This document shows positions 9,470 to 19,951 of a DNA stretch of 64,000 nt, piece by piece. The position numbers and the translations under genes were made by a program. The notes beneath the pieces were generated by a model. The model worked only from the letters and a program-made list of their open reading frames with translations. It was not told where the DNA came from and made no database searches. The stretch is from Chondrus crispus (Eukaryota > Rhodophyta > Florideophyceae > Gigartinales > Gigartinaceae), in contig NW_005178983.1 in NCBI RefSeq assembly GCF_000350225.1, forward strand, positions 248,001 to 312,000, given 5' to 3'. The first letter of the stretch is position 1. Each line of letters begins with the position of its first letter.

Positions 9470-10055
9470 ATAGTGCCATCCCCCCAATAGTGCCATAGCT
9501 AGAGGTATGTCGCGCTATAGCACTTTATCGTAGGAGGCACTGTATACGATTCCGTATCACAGTCGGCAAATCATCATCCACCAGCTTGTCGCCACGTGTA
9601 AAACATTGCGTTTTGGTCACCACGTGTAATACATTGCATATCGATCCACACGTGTAATACATTGCATTTGGGTCCACACGTGTGATGTGTTTGTCGCGCG
9701 ACAAGATCTACAAAAGCTGTATGGGTGGCTACCCATACTAGAATCAACCTCTAAAAAATTAACAAAAATTAATCTAGTTCCAGTATGGCTGGCCAGCCAT
9801 ACAGCTTTTGTAAATCTTGTCGCGCGACAGCCATTACATATTACAGGGTCGCTCAATAGTGCCTACTTTAGTAGTGTTTCACTCTTTATAGTGCTATGGC
9901 TCACTCTCTGGCACAGGTTTTCATACGCTCACATGTATCATCCGGCATGGTTCAGTACTCAAAGGATGAAGTTATTTAGTTGTGTTATACAGGCTTTGTT
10001 GTGTTTGTGTTAGCAGTGTGCATTGTCCCCAAATATATGTATTTGAGCCTCCTTT
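9470..10055 (+). repeat. duplicated block, copy 1 (AATAGTGCC repeat)
   Basis: About 580-bp block starting near CCCCCCAATAGTGCCATAGC. It contains repeated ATAGTGC and GGCACT motifs, three to four units of a roughly 32-bp repeat (CACGTGTAATACATTGCAT), one MITE at 9692-9829, and a GTGTTATACAGGC tail. A second copy follows immediately at about 10056-10640. A third, rearranged copy lies at 13985-14515, beyond two broken host-type genes. Confidence 0.75.
9692..9829. mobile_element. MITE-like inverted-repeat element, 138 bp, copy 1
   Basis: Ends are TGTCGCGCGACAAGAT and its inverse; arms of about 35 bp (through AAAGCTGTATGG) face each other around an AT-rich core. The outer 12 bases are themselves a palindrome. 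No coding capacity. The family call (non-autonomous DNA transposon) rests on length and arms; a target duplication is not clear. Confidence 0.7.
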
Positions 10056-10640
10056 CTATAGTGCCAACCTCCTAATAGTGCCATAGCTAGAGGTATGTCA
10101 CGCTATAGAACTATATCGTAGGAGGCACTGTATACGATTCCGTATCATAATCGGCCAATCATCATCTACCAGCTTCTCGCACGTGTAAAACATTGCGTTT
10201 TGGTCACCACGTGTAATACATTGCATTTTGGTCGCCACGTGTAAAACATTGCATATCGATCCACACGTGTAATACATTGCATTTGGGTCCACACGTGTGA
10301 TGTGTTTGTCGCGCGACAAGATCTACAAAAGCTGTATGGGTGGCTACCCATACTAGAATCAACCTCTAAAAAATTAACAAAAATTAATCTAGTTCCAGTA
10401 TGGCTGGCCAGCCATACAGCTTTTGTAAATCTTGTCGCGCGACAGCCATTATATGTTACAGGGGGGTTGCTCAATAGTGCGTACTTTAGTAGTGCTTCCC
10501 TCTATATAGTGCTAGTTATTTAGTTGTGTTATACAGGCTTTGTTGTGTTTGTGTTAGCAGTGTGCTTTGTCCCGAAATATATGTATTTGAGCCTCCTTTA
10601 TATAGTGCCATCCCCCCAATAGTGCCATAGCTAGAGGTGC
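10056..10640 (+). repeat. duplicated block, copy 2
   Basis: Near-identical repeat of 9470-10055 with four instead of three clear CACGTGTAA units before the MITE and a shortened right part. The next block start is seen at about 10606. Confidence 0.75.
10307..10445. mobile_element. MITE-like inverted-repeat element, copy 2
   Basis: Same element as 9692-9829, one base longer in the A-run of the core. It sits in the same place in the second block, so it was copied with the block rather than inserted independently. Confidence 0.7.
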
Positions 10641-11742
10641 TTGTCATTCTTGACATTGTGAGCGCGAAAGACGCGAGGAAAGTATATTGAGGGGTGCTGT
10701 TGCGGCAATTCTACCGCGGAGCACCGAGCGACCTGTAATGACGGGAATCCACCCGTATTCTTTTACTCCTCACAAGTCTGCTGCCTCCCCCTTCCTATCT
10801 TCGGGGATGGCTTCTTAAGTACACGTTCCCCGGGATGAGTCGGCTATCCCCAACCCTCCCTCCCGTAATTTCCCCTTCGATCCAGCTTCCCCTTGCCCCA
10901 CCGGTAGCCACCCCCTCGTGCCATTTTCCCTTCGCGCCCTCGGCCGGCGACCTGCGCGGTCTTTCTGCCCCTGCCCGAGCCCCGTGCGGCCTATGGTTTC
11001 CCTTCGTCTCCCCGATGGCTGGCACCCCCAATTCCCCGCGCGTGCTGTCTCGCTCCCTCCTTCCCGTCTTTCGCTTGCCCGTCCTTCGGCGGTATACGGA
11101 TGCGCTCCGCCCCGTGGTACGCGTGTCCAGCCGCTACCTGGCAACCGAATGCCTCGTAACACTGCTTGAGACACACAGCAATCTCACAAAACTGGGCTTC
11201 GTCTCGTTGAAAAATTACGGAAGATGGTTGGTGTGGCATTGAAATTGAATTTTTTCATTCTTTTGAGATTGACCGGTGTTTTGAGTAATCCCACGACCTC
11301 AAATTGACCAAGCAAAGTCCCAGGGCACACATCAGTGCAGATTGCAGCACAAGCAGTTGAGGACACCAAGTACAGCTTTTCGGCTCCAGCTTCAAGTACG
11401 TCTTGCCGGACGTGCACAGCAGTCAGAAAACAGTCATAGAGGCTTCGTGAGACTGGAGTCTTGAAGCATTCAAGCGTCACCCTAGAAAGGCTGCACTCCA
11501 GAATACATTTTGCTTGCTTTGCATCATTCTCACCTCCAATCAATCGTTTTGGGAATAGGCCAGGCTGGTCGTATTAGAAGAAATCCCTCCGTGTGTAATC
11601 ATGGCTTCTCAGAAGACAGCGTTTGAAGTCTCGAGCCCATTGGCGAGACCCATGAATTCACGCATTTCTGTGCAACTCCAAGAGAGCCCGTGCCAAGCAC
11701 TTCAGAGTCGCAGGACACAGAAGGTCACAAGGCAGAATATCG
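10641..11742. other. no firmly recognised gene; one unrecognised minus-strand frame
   Basis: 10780-11180 is GC-rich and open in several frames without a recognisable product. On the minus strand 11184-11543 is open for 119 codons with a cysteine-rich, helical protein I do not recognise. An ATG at 11601 opens a short S/R-rich frame ending near 11771, which could be an N-terminal extension of the next gene in another frame. Confidence 0.35.
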
Positions 11743-12632
11743 ATGCAAATGGAAGTGGACAAAAGCAGTAAGCAACGAGATAACTCCAAACCCCGGCAGA
11801 CTCATATTTCCCCGGAATTGGCAAATCAAGCCATTAATGATGCTATTACATACTCAGGTGGGGACGTTGTGGTTATGGCTAGAACCTGTGCAAGTGGATT
11901 TTGTGATGCATTACAACAATGCTATGGTTCAGAAGAAATATCAGATGTGTTTACTGCTTGCGGCTCAGGTTTAAACGGCTTAATTGGATTGCAAGTCGCT
12001 GTAGAGCTGCAGAAGAGAGGTTATGCACCAGCGGTCTATGCTGCAGAGCAATCTAAGCATGCTAATTTCCGATATGTCTGCGATGAAGCCGGAATCGACT
12101 TGCACGACTTCATTCCCAGCACGCTAGAGTTTTATTATGACATCGTTGTAGATGCCTTGCTTGGAACTGGCTTTGATGGGGGGGACATTCGACAACAGTA
12201 CTGGACTGTTTACGAGATGCTAATCTCAACTCGGCTTGCGATTGTGAGCCTTGATGTACCATCTGGCTGGGATCTTTCGACGGGTCCAAGAAAAATTGAT
12301 GTGACAGCAGATTCGTTTATCAAACCCGAAGTGCTAGTGTCTTTAGAAGCACCAAAGCTTGGATCAAATGTGTTTGCCGGGGGCTACCACTTTATAGCTG
12401 GTCGACATCTTCCTCAAAGCTACTTTTGGAAAAGGGAATCTCTGTTCCGGCTTTTCCCGGCGAGGAGTCAAACTGCGTGCTCATGTCAAGTAACCCGTTT
12501 CGCTTCGAAGGTGCTAATGGAGAGACATATGGGCGACCTGGACAATTCAATGCCACGCTCTACACGAAAAACCCTACCCGAGAATGGGTCGATATTGACA
12601 AGCACGATGACCTGTGGGACGAACTAGACTAG
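11743..12632 (+). pseudogene. NAD(P)HX epimerase-like (YjeF N-terminal domain) gene, degraded
   Basis: The product resembles the YjeF_N family, which epimerises damaged NAD(P)H hydrate (NAXE in animals and plants). Recognisable segments are LQVAVELQKRGYAPAVY, YDIVVDALLGTGFDGGDIR, IVSLDVPSGWDLSTGP and YHFIAGRHLPQ, in family order. Two features argue against function. The nucleotide-binding loop, normally GxGNNGGDGL, reads GSGLNGLIGL. A one-base frame change near 12425 moves the C-terminal part (VPAFPGEESNCVL onward, ending in an acidic tail at 12632) into another frame. The start ATG at 11743 is the first in frame. It lies between copies of a duplicated repeat block and next to another broken gene. 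Intron or assembly error are alternatives to decay. Confidence 0.6.
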
Positions 12633-12714
12633 CATTAGAGTGTGCTCAGTGAGTTTAAGAGTGGAAATCATTGTCAAGTGCTATACAGGGACTCTAGCTG
12701 CGAAAAAACGCTGT

Positions 12715-13697
12715 CTACTGGCCAACTTTTTTGCTTAACGCGACGCGCCACATAATGTAATTCGACGTGGCCTGCGTCAGCGCGGAAGCTGTGACTTTTC
12801 CTGTTTGTCGCCATACGAACCCACACGCAACACCGGTGACACAGGCGGAGGCCATGTATCGAACGTTTGGCGGGTCATATCCAAGTTTTGATTTCCCTAA
12901 GTGTGCAATGCCGAAGGCACCAGACGCGATGAGTAGTGCAGATATGGACCCGTGGCCTAGGCGTTGCTCCAACATATTCTGAATCATACCCCTAAATATA
13001 AGCTCCTCGGTAACGCCGTTCATGAATATGCCTAGGAAAGTGGCGGCTTCTTTGGCCGCGTCTAAACGAGGTGGCGTCTTGACGTCAGCAAACTGGGTTA
13101 GGGCGGCAAGTGGAACGGTGATGAGATCAGAGGCAGCACCCACAGCTAGCGCTATCAGCACATCGACTGGGGTTACCTTGAAAGTGTAGCCCAAGTCACG
13201 AGCGTGGGCCGGCTTTGAAAAGGGCGTAGAATTGTGAAGCAGTTCACGACTGTCAAAGCTGCGGTGAACAAGCCCCAGGCTGTAACCTTTCCAGTCGGTG
13301 ATATGTCCGATGACAACAGCTTAAATTCCAGTGGAAGCCAGATGCAAAGAACGGTAATCAGGTCGGCCATTTCGGAGCGAAGCGATGAGTGGTCGTCTGG
13401 CTTTGTGAGCTGAAGCAGTGACGGGATGAGGATATACGCTACGTAAATTGCCAATATAGGGACTGCGCGGCGGCGACCGTCCATGATGTTGGGTGCACCG
13501 GCGAGGCACACTGGAACCAAAACTAATAGCACCGTCCAAGCTGCTTGCCATCCATGTCCAAATTCGTTGACAAATGTCGAAGAAGAGTAAGCCAGGAATA
13601 AAAGAGTCCAGCACATCGAGGCTGAGGACTCCAAAGTATGGGCTCGGCCGCCTGGTTCTGGCATTTTTGGAAAGCCGCGGTCAGTCATTGGCTCCAT
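12715..13697 (-). pseudogene. CPBP-family intramembrane protease gene, frame-broken
   Basis: A minus-strand gene starting at ATG 13697 encodes a polytopic membrane protein. The C-terminal part has the CPBP (CAAX protease/bacteriocin-processing, Rce1-like) core: EELIFRG (E-E-x-x-x-R), FGIAHL with the second-site histidine, and a final helix ending TSNYIMWRV. The N-terminal part has three to four hydrophobic helices. The two parts lie in different frames and switch near 13215, in a CCCTTTT run, consistent with a one-base indel; no good GT-AG intron is needed to explain it. It is convergent with the NAXE-like pseudogene, leaving an 82-bp gap. Probably a decayed or captured copy; an assembly error is the alternative. 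Confidence 0.7.
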
Positions 13698-13984
13698 GCT
13701 GAAGGATGGAACGAAGATTCTACTCGAACAGTGAAGTACAACACGGTTGAAGCTGTTTCAAATGTCTCTGCGGTAGCCGGAAAACGCTCTTGTAGAAAGC
13801 AGGGTTGCCTTGAGCACTTTGTCGTTGCTCGCTGCGATTTTTGCGTTTCTAAAAGGTTTACTAGGAAGGTACTCTTGCTGGGCCTTGCACGTGTTCGGGT
13901 GTGTGTGAACATCCGCACACGTTGCAGACTTACAGTGTATGCAGGCGAAGTAGGGGGGGGTTTCTCTGGGCAGAACGGACCGGT

Positions 13985-14515
13985 TGCAGGGGGGGTCGCT
14001 CAATTGTGCCTACTATAGTAGTGCTTCCCTCTATATAGTGCTATGGCTCGCCCTCTGGCACAGGTTATCACAAGCTCACACGTGTATCATCCGGCATGGT
14101 TCAGTACGCAGTACAGCTATCCATGCTGTCTTAAAGGAGACCCTGACCAAAGGATGTTGTGTTATGCAGGCTTTGTTGTGTTTGTGTTACAAGTGTGCTT
14201 TGTCCCCAAATATATGTATTCGAGCCTCCTTTATATAGTGCCATCCCCCCAATAGTGCCATAGCTAGAGGTATGTCACGCTATAGCACCATATCGTAGGA
14301 GGCACTGTATACGATTCCGTATCATAATCGGCCAATCATCATCCGCCAGCTTGTCGCACGTGTAAAACATTGCGTTTTGGTCACCACGTGTAATACATTG
14401 CATTTTGGTCTCCACGTGTAAAACATTGCATATCGATCCACACGTGTAATGCATTGCATTTGGGTCCACACATACAGCTTTTGTAAATCTTGTCGCGCGA
14501 CAGCCATTACATGTC
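13985..14515 (+). repeat. third, rearranged copy of the AATAGTGCC block
   Basis: Carries the same CTCAATTGTGCCTACT, TATAGTGCTATGGC and CACGTGTAA units as 9470-10640 but in a different order, and ends in half a MITE (14471-14502). With the two left copies it brackets the NAXE-like and CPBP pseudogenes in direct orientation. Confidence 0.65.
14471..14502. mobile_element. MITE remnant (right arm only)
   Basis: Matches the right arm of the 138-bp MITE (CATACAGCTTTTGTAAATCT then TGTCGCGCGACA). The left arm and core are missing. Confidence 0.65.
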
Positions 14516-14764
14516 ATACCAAAGAAACTTGCCTGCGCATGCAGGCCTGCGCGGTATACCCTTCCCCAAAAGCATTATTTGGTAAAAAAGGCTAATTTGG
14601 TGATTCAGTTCTCGTTGCTGCCAGTGCGGACAATGGGTACAGTCTTTCATCCCTGGACTCCAGGGAAACGCTCTGGGGCCTAAGCATTCACCTCGTCTAC
14701 AGTTTCCCGCAATTTTACCTCCGCGCCTCTCCCCGTCCCGCCAAAACAGAAAATAGCCGGCACA

Positions 14765-14990
14765 CAACACCGTTAAAGACCAAACAGTAGTATTTGATCC
14801 ACGATCAAACACTTTCTCGTCCTGTTCACGAAACAGGGCTCCAGTTTCCCGAAATGTTACCTCCTCGCTTCTCCCCGTCCCGCCAAAAAAATGGCAGGCA
14901 CACATCACCGTTAAAGGCCAAACAGTAGTAATTGATTCACGATCAAACACCTTCTCGTCCTGCTCCCGTGATTGGCCTCCAGTTACGCAC
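14765..14990. repeat. tandem duplication of about 139 bp
   Basis: ACCGTTAAAGACCAAACAGT with its following sequence at 14769 recurs at 14908 as ACCGTTAAAGGCCAAACAGT. Both are followed by GATCAAACACYTTCTCGTCC and a CTCCAGTT element. Otherwise unremarkable. Confidence 0.6.
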
Positions 14991-15012
14991 AATTCACGCC
15001 CTCCGAAGTTGA

Positions 15013-15537
15013 TTGGAATGCATCGTCAGGCAGCGCGCGTCAAGCAAGAGACAGACGGAACGCAAGGGCCAAAGACAAACGGCAGACAGCGGTAAATTTA
15101 TTGAAGATGAAAAAAAGGTTGCCGATGTGGTTCGCCTCACAGTCGACTGTGGGGCGAACTACCCTGATGATCATCAGTCGTGGGACAGCAGACAGATTAC
15201 AAAAATGTCTCAAGACCAAGGACGACGACAAACTGTCCGCCTTCTTGACCCAGCCAACAACCGTCCCGGAGCCCCCCGTGTCGTCAAAGCGGACGAGGAC
15301 AAAATCATTAAGCAGCGCATTAAATACACTGCCTCCCGGGGATTTGCAATTAACAACTATACATTGCGAGCTATCATGGCTCGCATTGCCAATGATGGTC
15401 GACGCGGTTTTCAGACGAAGGACAACATGCCCTCCCCGGACGTTATTCGTACCTGGAGAACCCGAAACAGGGATATCACGTTTCCAACAGCCGATCCCAC
15501 GAATCTTCTAATCCTAGTTACTCCCCGACTCCTCTAA
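15013..15537 (+). pseudogene. possible transposase N-terminal fragment (CENP-B/Tc5-like helix-turn-helix)
   Basis: About 174 open codons. The segment ADEDKIIKQRIKYTASRGFA and the following PSPDVIRTWRTRNRDITF have the spacing of the CENP-B-type DNA-binding helix-turn-helix found at the N-terminus of pogo/Tc5-type DDE transposases. There is no catalytic DDE part downstream, so at best this is a truncated element. It lies between the duplicated blocks and the palindromic repeats. The call is tentative and rests on pattern only. Confidence 0.35.
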
Positions 15538-15594
15538 ATCTCCGAAGCACTGCGAATCCCTAAAGTACAAAAACCATCCTACTCCTTACTCCTG

Positions 15595-15832
15595 AATCCC
15601 CTGCCGGCCTGTGATCAGTGGCCTCTGATCACAGCTCCCCACTGATCACCGGTCCTAACTCTCAAAATTTGCACCCCAATTTGCAAATTTTATACAGCAA
15701 TGACGATGTCGGACGACACCCCCTGCCGGCCTGTGATCAGTGGCCACTGATCACAGCTCCCCACTGATCACCGGTCCTAACTCTCAAAATTTGCACCCAA
15801 ATTTTGCAAATTTTATACAGCAATGACGGTGC
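15595..15832 (+). repeat. two more palindrome-centred repeat units
   Basis: Same units as at 8100-8390, centred on the TGTGATCAGTGG half-site palindrome (15610-15633 with one mismatch, 15732-15755 perfect). The unit ends at GCAATGACGGTG, after which unrelated sequence starts. Confidence 0.7.
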
Positions 15833-15912
15833 ACCGGTTGACAAGGAGAGTGGGTGTATGGTGAGGAAAACGAAAAAGTTAAGGATCAGACTGGCTGCAG
15901 GAACTAGAGAGG

Positions 15913-16185
15913 TGTAGGGACACGGACTTCGAAAGGTGGGGATACATAACGTGCCCCCTTGCAACAAGCCCACAAAGGTAGCAGACCTGAATTTTGTTTG
16001 CAATAACGATACAGTTTATATGTCGCAACTACGGATATAGAGGCCGGCGCAGAGCTTATAGTCAGTGCATAAAAGTATGCAGAGCTGTGTGGTAGTACTA
16101 AAAACTGTTGAATAAAGACCAGAGTTCTTGTTCCGCACATATACTTATGCCTGACGTGGCGGATACCCTTCCTTTCGCCCCCACA
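15913..16185 (+). mobile_element. candidate solo LTR, about 273 bp
   Basis: Starts TGTAGGGAC and ends CCCCCACA (TG...CA ends), with CATAAAA near 16068 and GAATAAAG near 16111 in the order expected for a plus-strand LTR. No target duplication is seen (AGAGG before, CTTGA after), so this is weak. If real, the last codons of the transposase reading frame lie in LTR sequence. Confidence 0.3.
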
Positions 16186-19100
16186 CTTGATAAATTCCAC
16201 CGTCTGGGAGACTCCTGTGTTGTACTGCTGAGTTTGATGTGCATATGAGACACATATGGTCGTCGCTTTCGTCGCTGTCCTGCTCGCAGTAGTGCATAAC
16301 TAATGCCTTTCGAACGTAGCTTCCAAGCTCAACCAGCGCTCTTCTTTCGTTTCGTTGTTGTATCATCACCCCGTATCCATCTTCTTCAGCTTCGCACTCC
16401 TTCACTGCGCAATATCGTGTTGTTTCTTGACTTTCTTTCTCACGAGCGTCCAGAATCCGGACTTGAACCACGGCTAGCACCATCCAGAACCTTCTGTCCT
16501 CATCATGCTCAGAATCATTGTTCTCATGAAGAGTGAATGTGAGATCAGGATCTGCGGTCGAAACTACAGAAGAATGCAAGGCTTGAATCACGCTCCCATA
16601 AGATATAGTGGCCAAAACAGATGTCTGGTCTCTTTTTCGCCCGTCTGTTATTTTGCACCACTTGGCAGTTCCATATATCTGTACGGTTACGGAATTTCCA
16701 TGGTCCGGCCGGCCACTTCTAAGACGTAGCTTTTGTTTCCATAAATGCTCTAAAAACTCCCTTGCTTTCAACAGAAATGCAAGGTCAGTTGATTGGAACA
16801 TTTCCGAATGTTGACCTCCGTCTGCAGTGTTTCCGAGGTTCATAATTACTGAATTGTCTACGCGCCAGTCCTTCCTACTGAGAGACGACGATAAGAGTCC
16901 TTTCCGATGTAATCGAAGGTTCTGCAGAACAGGAGTTGGGAAGCAGTCCTGAAGCTTTTGTAGAAATCTTCCCGCATCCTGAAGCCCAGAACTGTCGTAG
17001 CCCAAGAGATTTAAAACCGACTTCGCTGTCTCAAAGCTCCAGCCGTTCTCACTAGTGTCAATGCCTTCAGTTTCAATTGCCAGACGAGTCTTCCAGTCGT
17101 TGGCAAGACGATGTTCCATAGCCTGTAATTGTGAGTTTTTCATATTGGATTGAGCTACCCCCCTCTTCAATGGCTGATGAGCGCTTTCAAGCAACAACTC
17201 TTGTACATGTCTTCCACTACCGAACAGTGGCAATGTATGTGTGAAGAACTCCAACAATCTGTGAAGGTTTGGTTTGTCCAAATGAGTGGAGGCAAAGCTG
17301 TTTGTGCGACACAGCTTATCTACTCGAGATAGGTAACGAAGTGCCATATTACGAATCTCCAGAAGTCTCTTGGTTCCTCCTTCTTCATTGTGTGTGTCTA
17401 ATGACCTCTTACCATCTATCCTTGAGTCCGGAAAGTACTGTGTTCTGCTCACGAGAGAGAAAAACAGGTCGAGGAGGTCGAGAGCTTCATCGATAGTAGC
17501 ACAGTTTCCGCTCTCTCTCTCGCCTGTGATTTTGTTCACGTACCAAGCACTCTTCATCGCCCGTGGTGCTACCAAGAGCAGGCAGTACATAGACGATATC
17601 GTCATTGAATGTAGCACATGCTTGTCATGGTTGATTAGGCTCTCCTGATATATGAGATAGCCATCCTTCAAAGCCATCTTGGCAATTGCCTCGGCATCTT
17701 TGCGTACATCTTTTGGTAGCAGTGTTATACAGAGATTCATGATGTCGCGACCAATCCCGAGGAAAAGATGATCGGGAGCCACAACGCATGAGCGATACGA
17801 ATCGAAAACAGAAGGAACAACCGGTTTGCTACTGCCGAGTACACGAGACACACGAGCGCGAACTTGTTGCAGTTTCTCAGAGAGTTGATGAAGTGCCTGC
17901 AAACTTGTCTCAAACGTATCTGCGTTATCCATTCCGAGGGCTTTCAACTCTTCCCTGGATAACTTGGATCTCCTCAATGCAGTAGCCCGGTTCTCATCTC
18001 TCGCGAAAGATGGATGGTCGGAATGGATGCGGGTTGTGTAACAATACTTGCTTCCTTGAAATCCAGACTTGTCGTATCTACCATAGCTGCATAAGTGACA
18101 TGGAACATTGGAGCAGTGCCCTAGTAGGTCCAAAGTGTGGGACACTGCAGGATAGTCTCCAACGTACCCGACGACATCGAGAAAAAGAACAACCTTCTCT
18201 CCTTTTGCAGTGGTCATCTCAAATCCCTTTTCTGTCCCCTCAATGATATCATCAATAACTGCCGCCAGTACCTCGTTTGTAGATACCCCTGGAGGAGTTA
18301 GCCCGATAGGTCTGATGGCTCCTGCTCCATTGCGGTTCTCCGGAGCCATACCTATTGGCAGCATGTATACACCACCCATGCTTCCTTTCTTTCCAATGTA
18401 CGGCGTAAATCCATCAGAGTACAGAAACATTCTATACACAACGTACTTTCTTCCATCTTCCAAACGTCCACTGCTTTCGGCATCGACGCGATGACCCTTG
18501 TTCATTGGATTATCATCGGCAGATACTCGTTTCACTACGGCTTTGTCAAACATCTGGTTGTAAACGCCCCTATTCGTTCCGGTGAGATTCGAAACATTTC
18601 TTTCAGAAGATACAACCAAGCTGGTGGCGTAGTCGTCATCACAGTTCTGTCTTCTCCACATCCTATACACAAGGAAGGGTGTTTGCGTTGGTTCTTCCGA
18701 ATCTTCGGCGTCTGGCTGTCCTGGGAGTGCAAGTTCGACGACCATGTCACTGGGAAGGAATGCCCGAGATTCTGGTCTCTTCGTCTTCATCGTTTTGGTA
18801 CGCTTTGAATTGGACTCCGCCTGCGGTTCTGTCCAGTTTGGCTCATCGTAAACAAAGAAGGAAGATACAACTGCATCAAATCTCATGTTCGTGGAGGACG
18901 TTACTGCAAACTGGGCTTGCATCAATCTGCCCTTCACCGCGTCACTTGTTTCGAACGTAATGTTAAGAAGGAGCCCTTTTCGCAGTTTCACTGTCACACC
19001 ATCTTCGGTTGGAATCCGATAAACAGATAGACTCCCAGCCCTATCCTTGATTATTGGAGTGTCCTCAATATCCGAGAACCTCGGTATCTCGATTGACGGA

Positions 19101-19951
19101 TCCATATCATGCCGTCTTCCTTGCACCATCTCCCGCAATTTTGCTGTCGAAAAGTCAAGTTTTGCCCAGTTGCTCGGTCTTACAATCATGGTCGGAGCGC
19201 TGTCCTGTGAGGTATACTTTCCAACGCCAGCCTTCGACCCAGACTTCGACAAATCCACAGTAAACATTTCTACATGACAAGGAACGAAGAAGTTGGATTT
19301 CGCAAATGGACGAACACGTCTCTTCAGAGTAGATGTACTTGGCAGTTTGAGAGTGAGCTGCCTTTCATTCGGTCTCCAGTTCCTAAAGTTGGCAAGTGTC
19401 TGATACGCAGTCTCGCTGAGACGCGTGCTCCCAGTTGCTGTTATTAGTGATGCAATATTTGTCCAGGTCAATCGAATTCCACCAGAAGCGCTTTCGAACA
19501 TGCTGTCTATCAGCTCCTCAGACTCCTCAGCTTCGTAGGCATTGTCCTGCTCAACGCTCAATCCAATGTCTAATCCAGAAATTCCTTCGCTTTCTTCACA
19601 ACGGATCGTGTTATTCCGTTCGGGGTGAGGACTTGATGGAAGTGCCTCCACACCGTCATGCATGACGCCTTGGTATTCTTGGAGGTCGCTTAAAAGCCCG
19701 TCTTTCAAAAGGGAAGCGTAGGATTCTGACTGACCGTCTAGTAACATGAACCCATCTCCTGGACGTTTAGCTGGCTTTGTAGACAGTTGCCTCCATGGCC
19801 TTGCTCTTTTTCGATTTCTTTCAAGCTGAGGTTCAGAAGAAGATGGTGCGTGCCCATCCGAAGTAGTCCCTTGTGATACAACATCTTCGGAACGCTTTGC
19901 ATAAGGTCCGCGTTTTTTAAGAACCCAACGACTCTTGCTTTGACGCCCCAT
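16145..19951 (-). CDS. CACTA/CMC-superfamily transposase (about 1,268 aa)
   Basis: One long minus-strand frame; the first ATG is at 19951 (MGRQSKSRW), a start also kept in the second copy at 63000-63210. The N-terminal 200 residues are low-complexity with basic patches. Catalytic-type blocks follow in CMC order: LYSDGFTPY near residue 512; VVLFLDVVGYVGDYPAVSHT near 588; a zinc-binding HCSNVPCHLC near 613; and LLESAHQPLKRGVAQSNMK near 925, which matches the conserved E-containing block of CACTA transposases. The two D residues and the E are candidates for the DDE triad. A C-terminal domain of about 150 residues ends in CEQD and CLIC motifs. It looks intact as a reading frame. The extreme C-terminus may be replaced by an inserted LTR. 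Confidence 0.8.
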   Translation of the reverse strand: MGRQSKSRWVLKKRGPYAKRSEDVVSQGTTSDGHAPSSSEPQLERNRKRARPWRQLSTKPAKRPGDGFMLLDGQSESYASLLKDGLLSDLQEYQGVMHDGVEALPSSPHPERNNTIRCEESEGISGLDIGLSVEQDNAYEAEESEELIDSMFESASGGIRLTWTNIASLITATGSTRLSETAYQTLANFRNWRPNERQLTLKLPSTSTLKRRVRPFAKSNFFVPCHVEMFTVDLSKSGSKAGVGKYTSQDSAPTMIVRPSNWAKLDFSTAKLREMVQGRRHDMDPSIEIPRFSDIEDTPIIKDRAGSLSVYRIPTEDGVTVKLRKGLLLNITFETSDAVKGRLMQAQFAVTSSTNMRFDAVVSSFFVYDEPNWTEPQAESNSKRTKTMKTKRPESRAFLPSDMVVELALPGQPDAEDSEEPTQTPFLVYRMWRRQNCDDDYATSLVVSSERNVSNLTGTNRGVYNQMFDKAVVKRVSADDNPMNKGHRVDAESSGRLEDGRKYVVYRMFLYSDGFTPYIGKKGSMGGVYMLPIGMAPENRNGAGAIRPIGLTPPGVSTNEVLAAVIDDIIEGTEKGFEMTTAKGEKVVLFLDVVGYVGDYPAVSHTLDLLGHCSNVPCHLCSYGRYDKSGFQGSKYCYTTRIHSDHPSFARDENRATALRRSKLSREELKALGMDNADTFETSLQALHQLSEKLQQVRARVSRVLGSSKPVVPSVFDSYRSCVVAPDHLFLGIGRDIMNLCITLLPKDVRKDAEAIAKMALKDGYLIYQESLINHDKHVLHSMTISSMYCLLLVAPRAMKSAWYVNKITGERESGNCATIDEALDLLDLFFSLVSRTQYFPDSRIDGKRSLDTHNEEGGTKRLLEIRNMALRYLSRVDKLCRTNSFASTHLDKPNLHRLLEFFTHTLPLFGSGRHVQELLLESAHQPLKRGVAQSNMKNSQLQAMEHRLANDWKTRLAIETEGIDTSENGWSFETAKSVLNLLGYDSSGLQDAGRFLQKLQDCFPTPVLQNLRLHRKGLLSSSLSRKDWRVDNSVIMNLGNTADGGQHSEMFQSTDLAFLLKAREFLEHLWKQKLRLRSGRPDHGNSVTVQIYGTAKWCKITDGRKRDQTSVLATISYGSVIQALHSSVVSTADPDLTFTLHENNDSEHDEDRRFWMVLAVVQVRILDAREKESQETTRYCAVKECEAEEDGYGVMIQQRNERRALVELGSYVRKALVMHYCEQDSDESDDHMCLICTSNSAVQHRSLPDGGIYQVWGRKEGYPPRQA

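Noticed and set aside
10835-11242. 135-codon plus-strand frame
   Set aside because: Low-complexity proline/serine composition in GC-rich DNA with overlapping frames on both strands; no domain.
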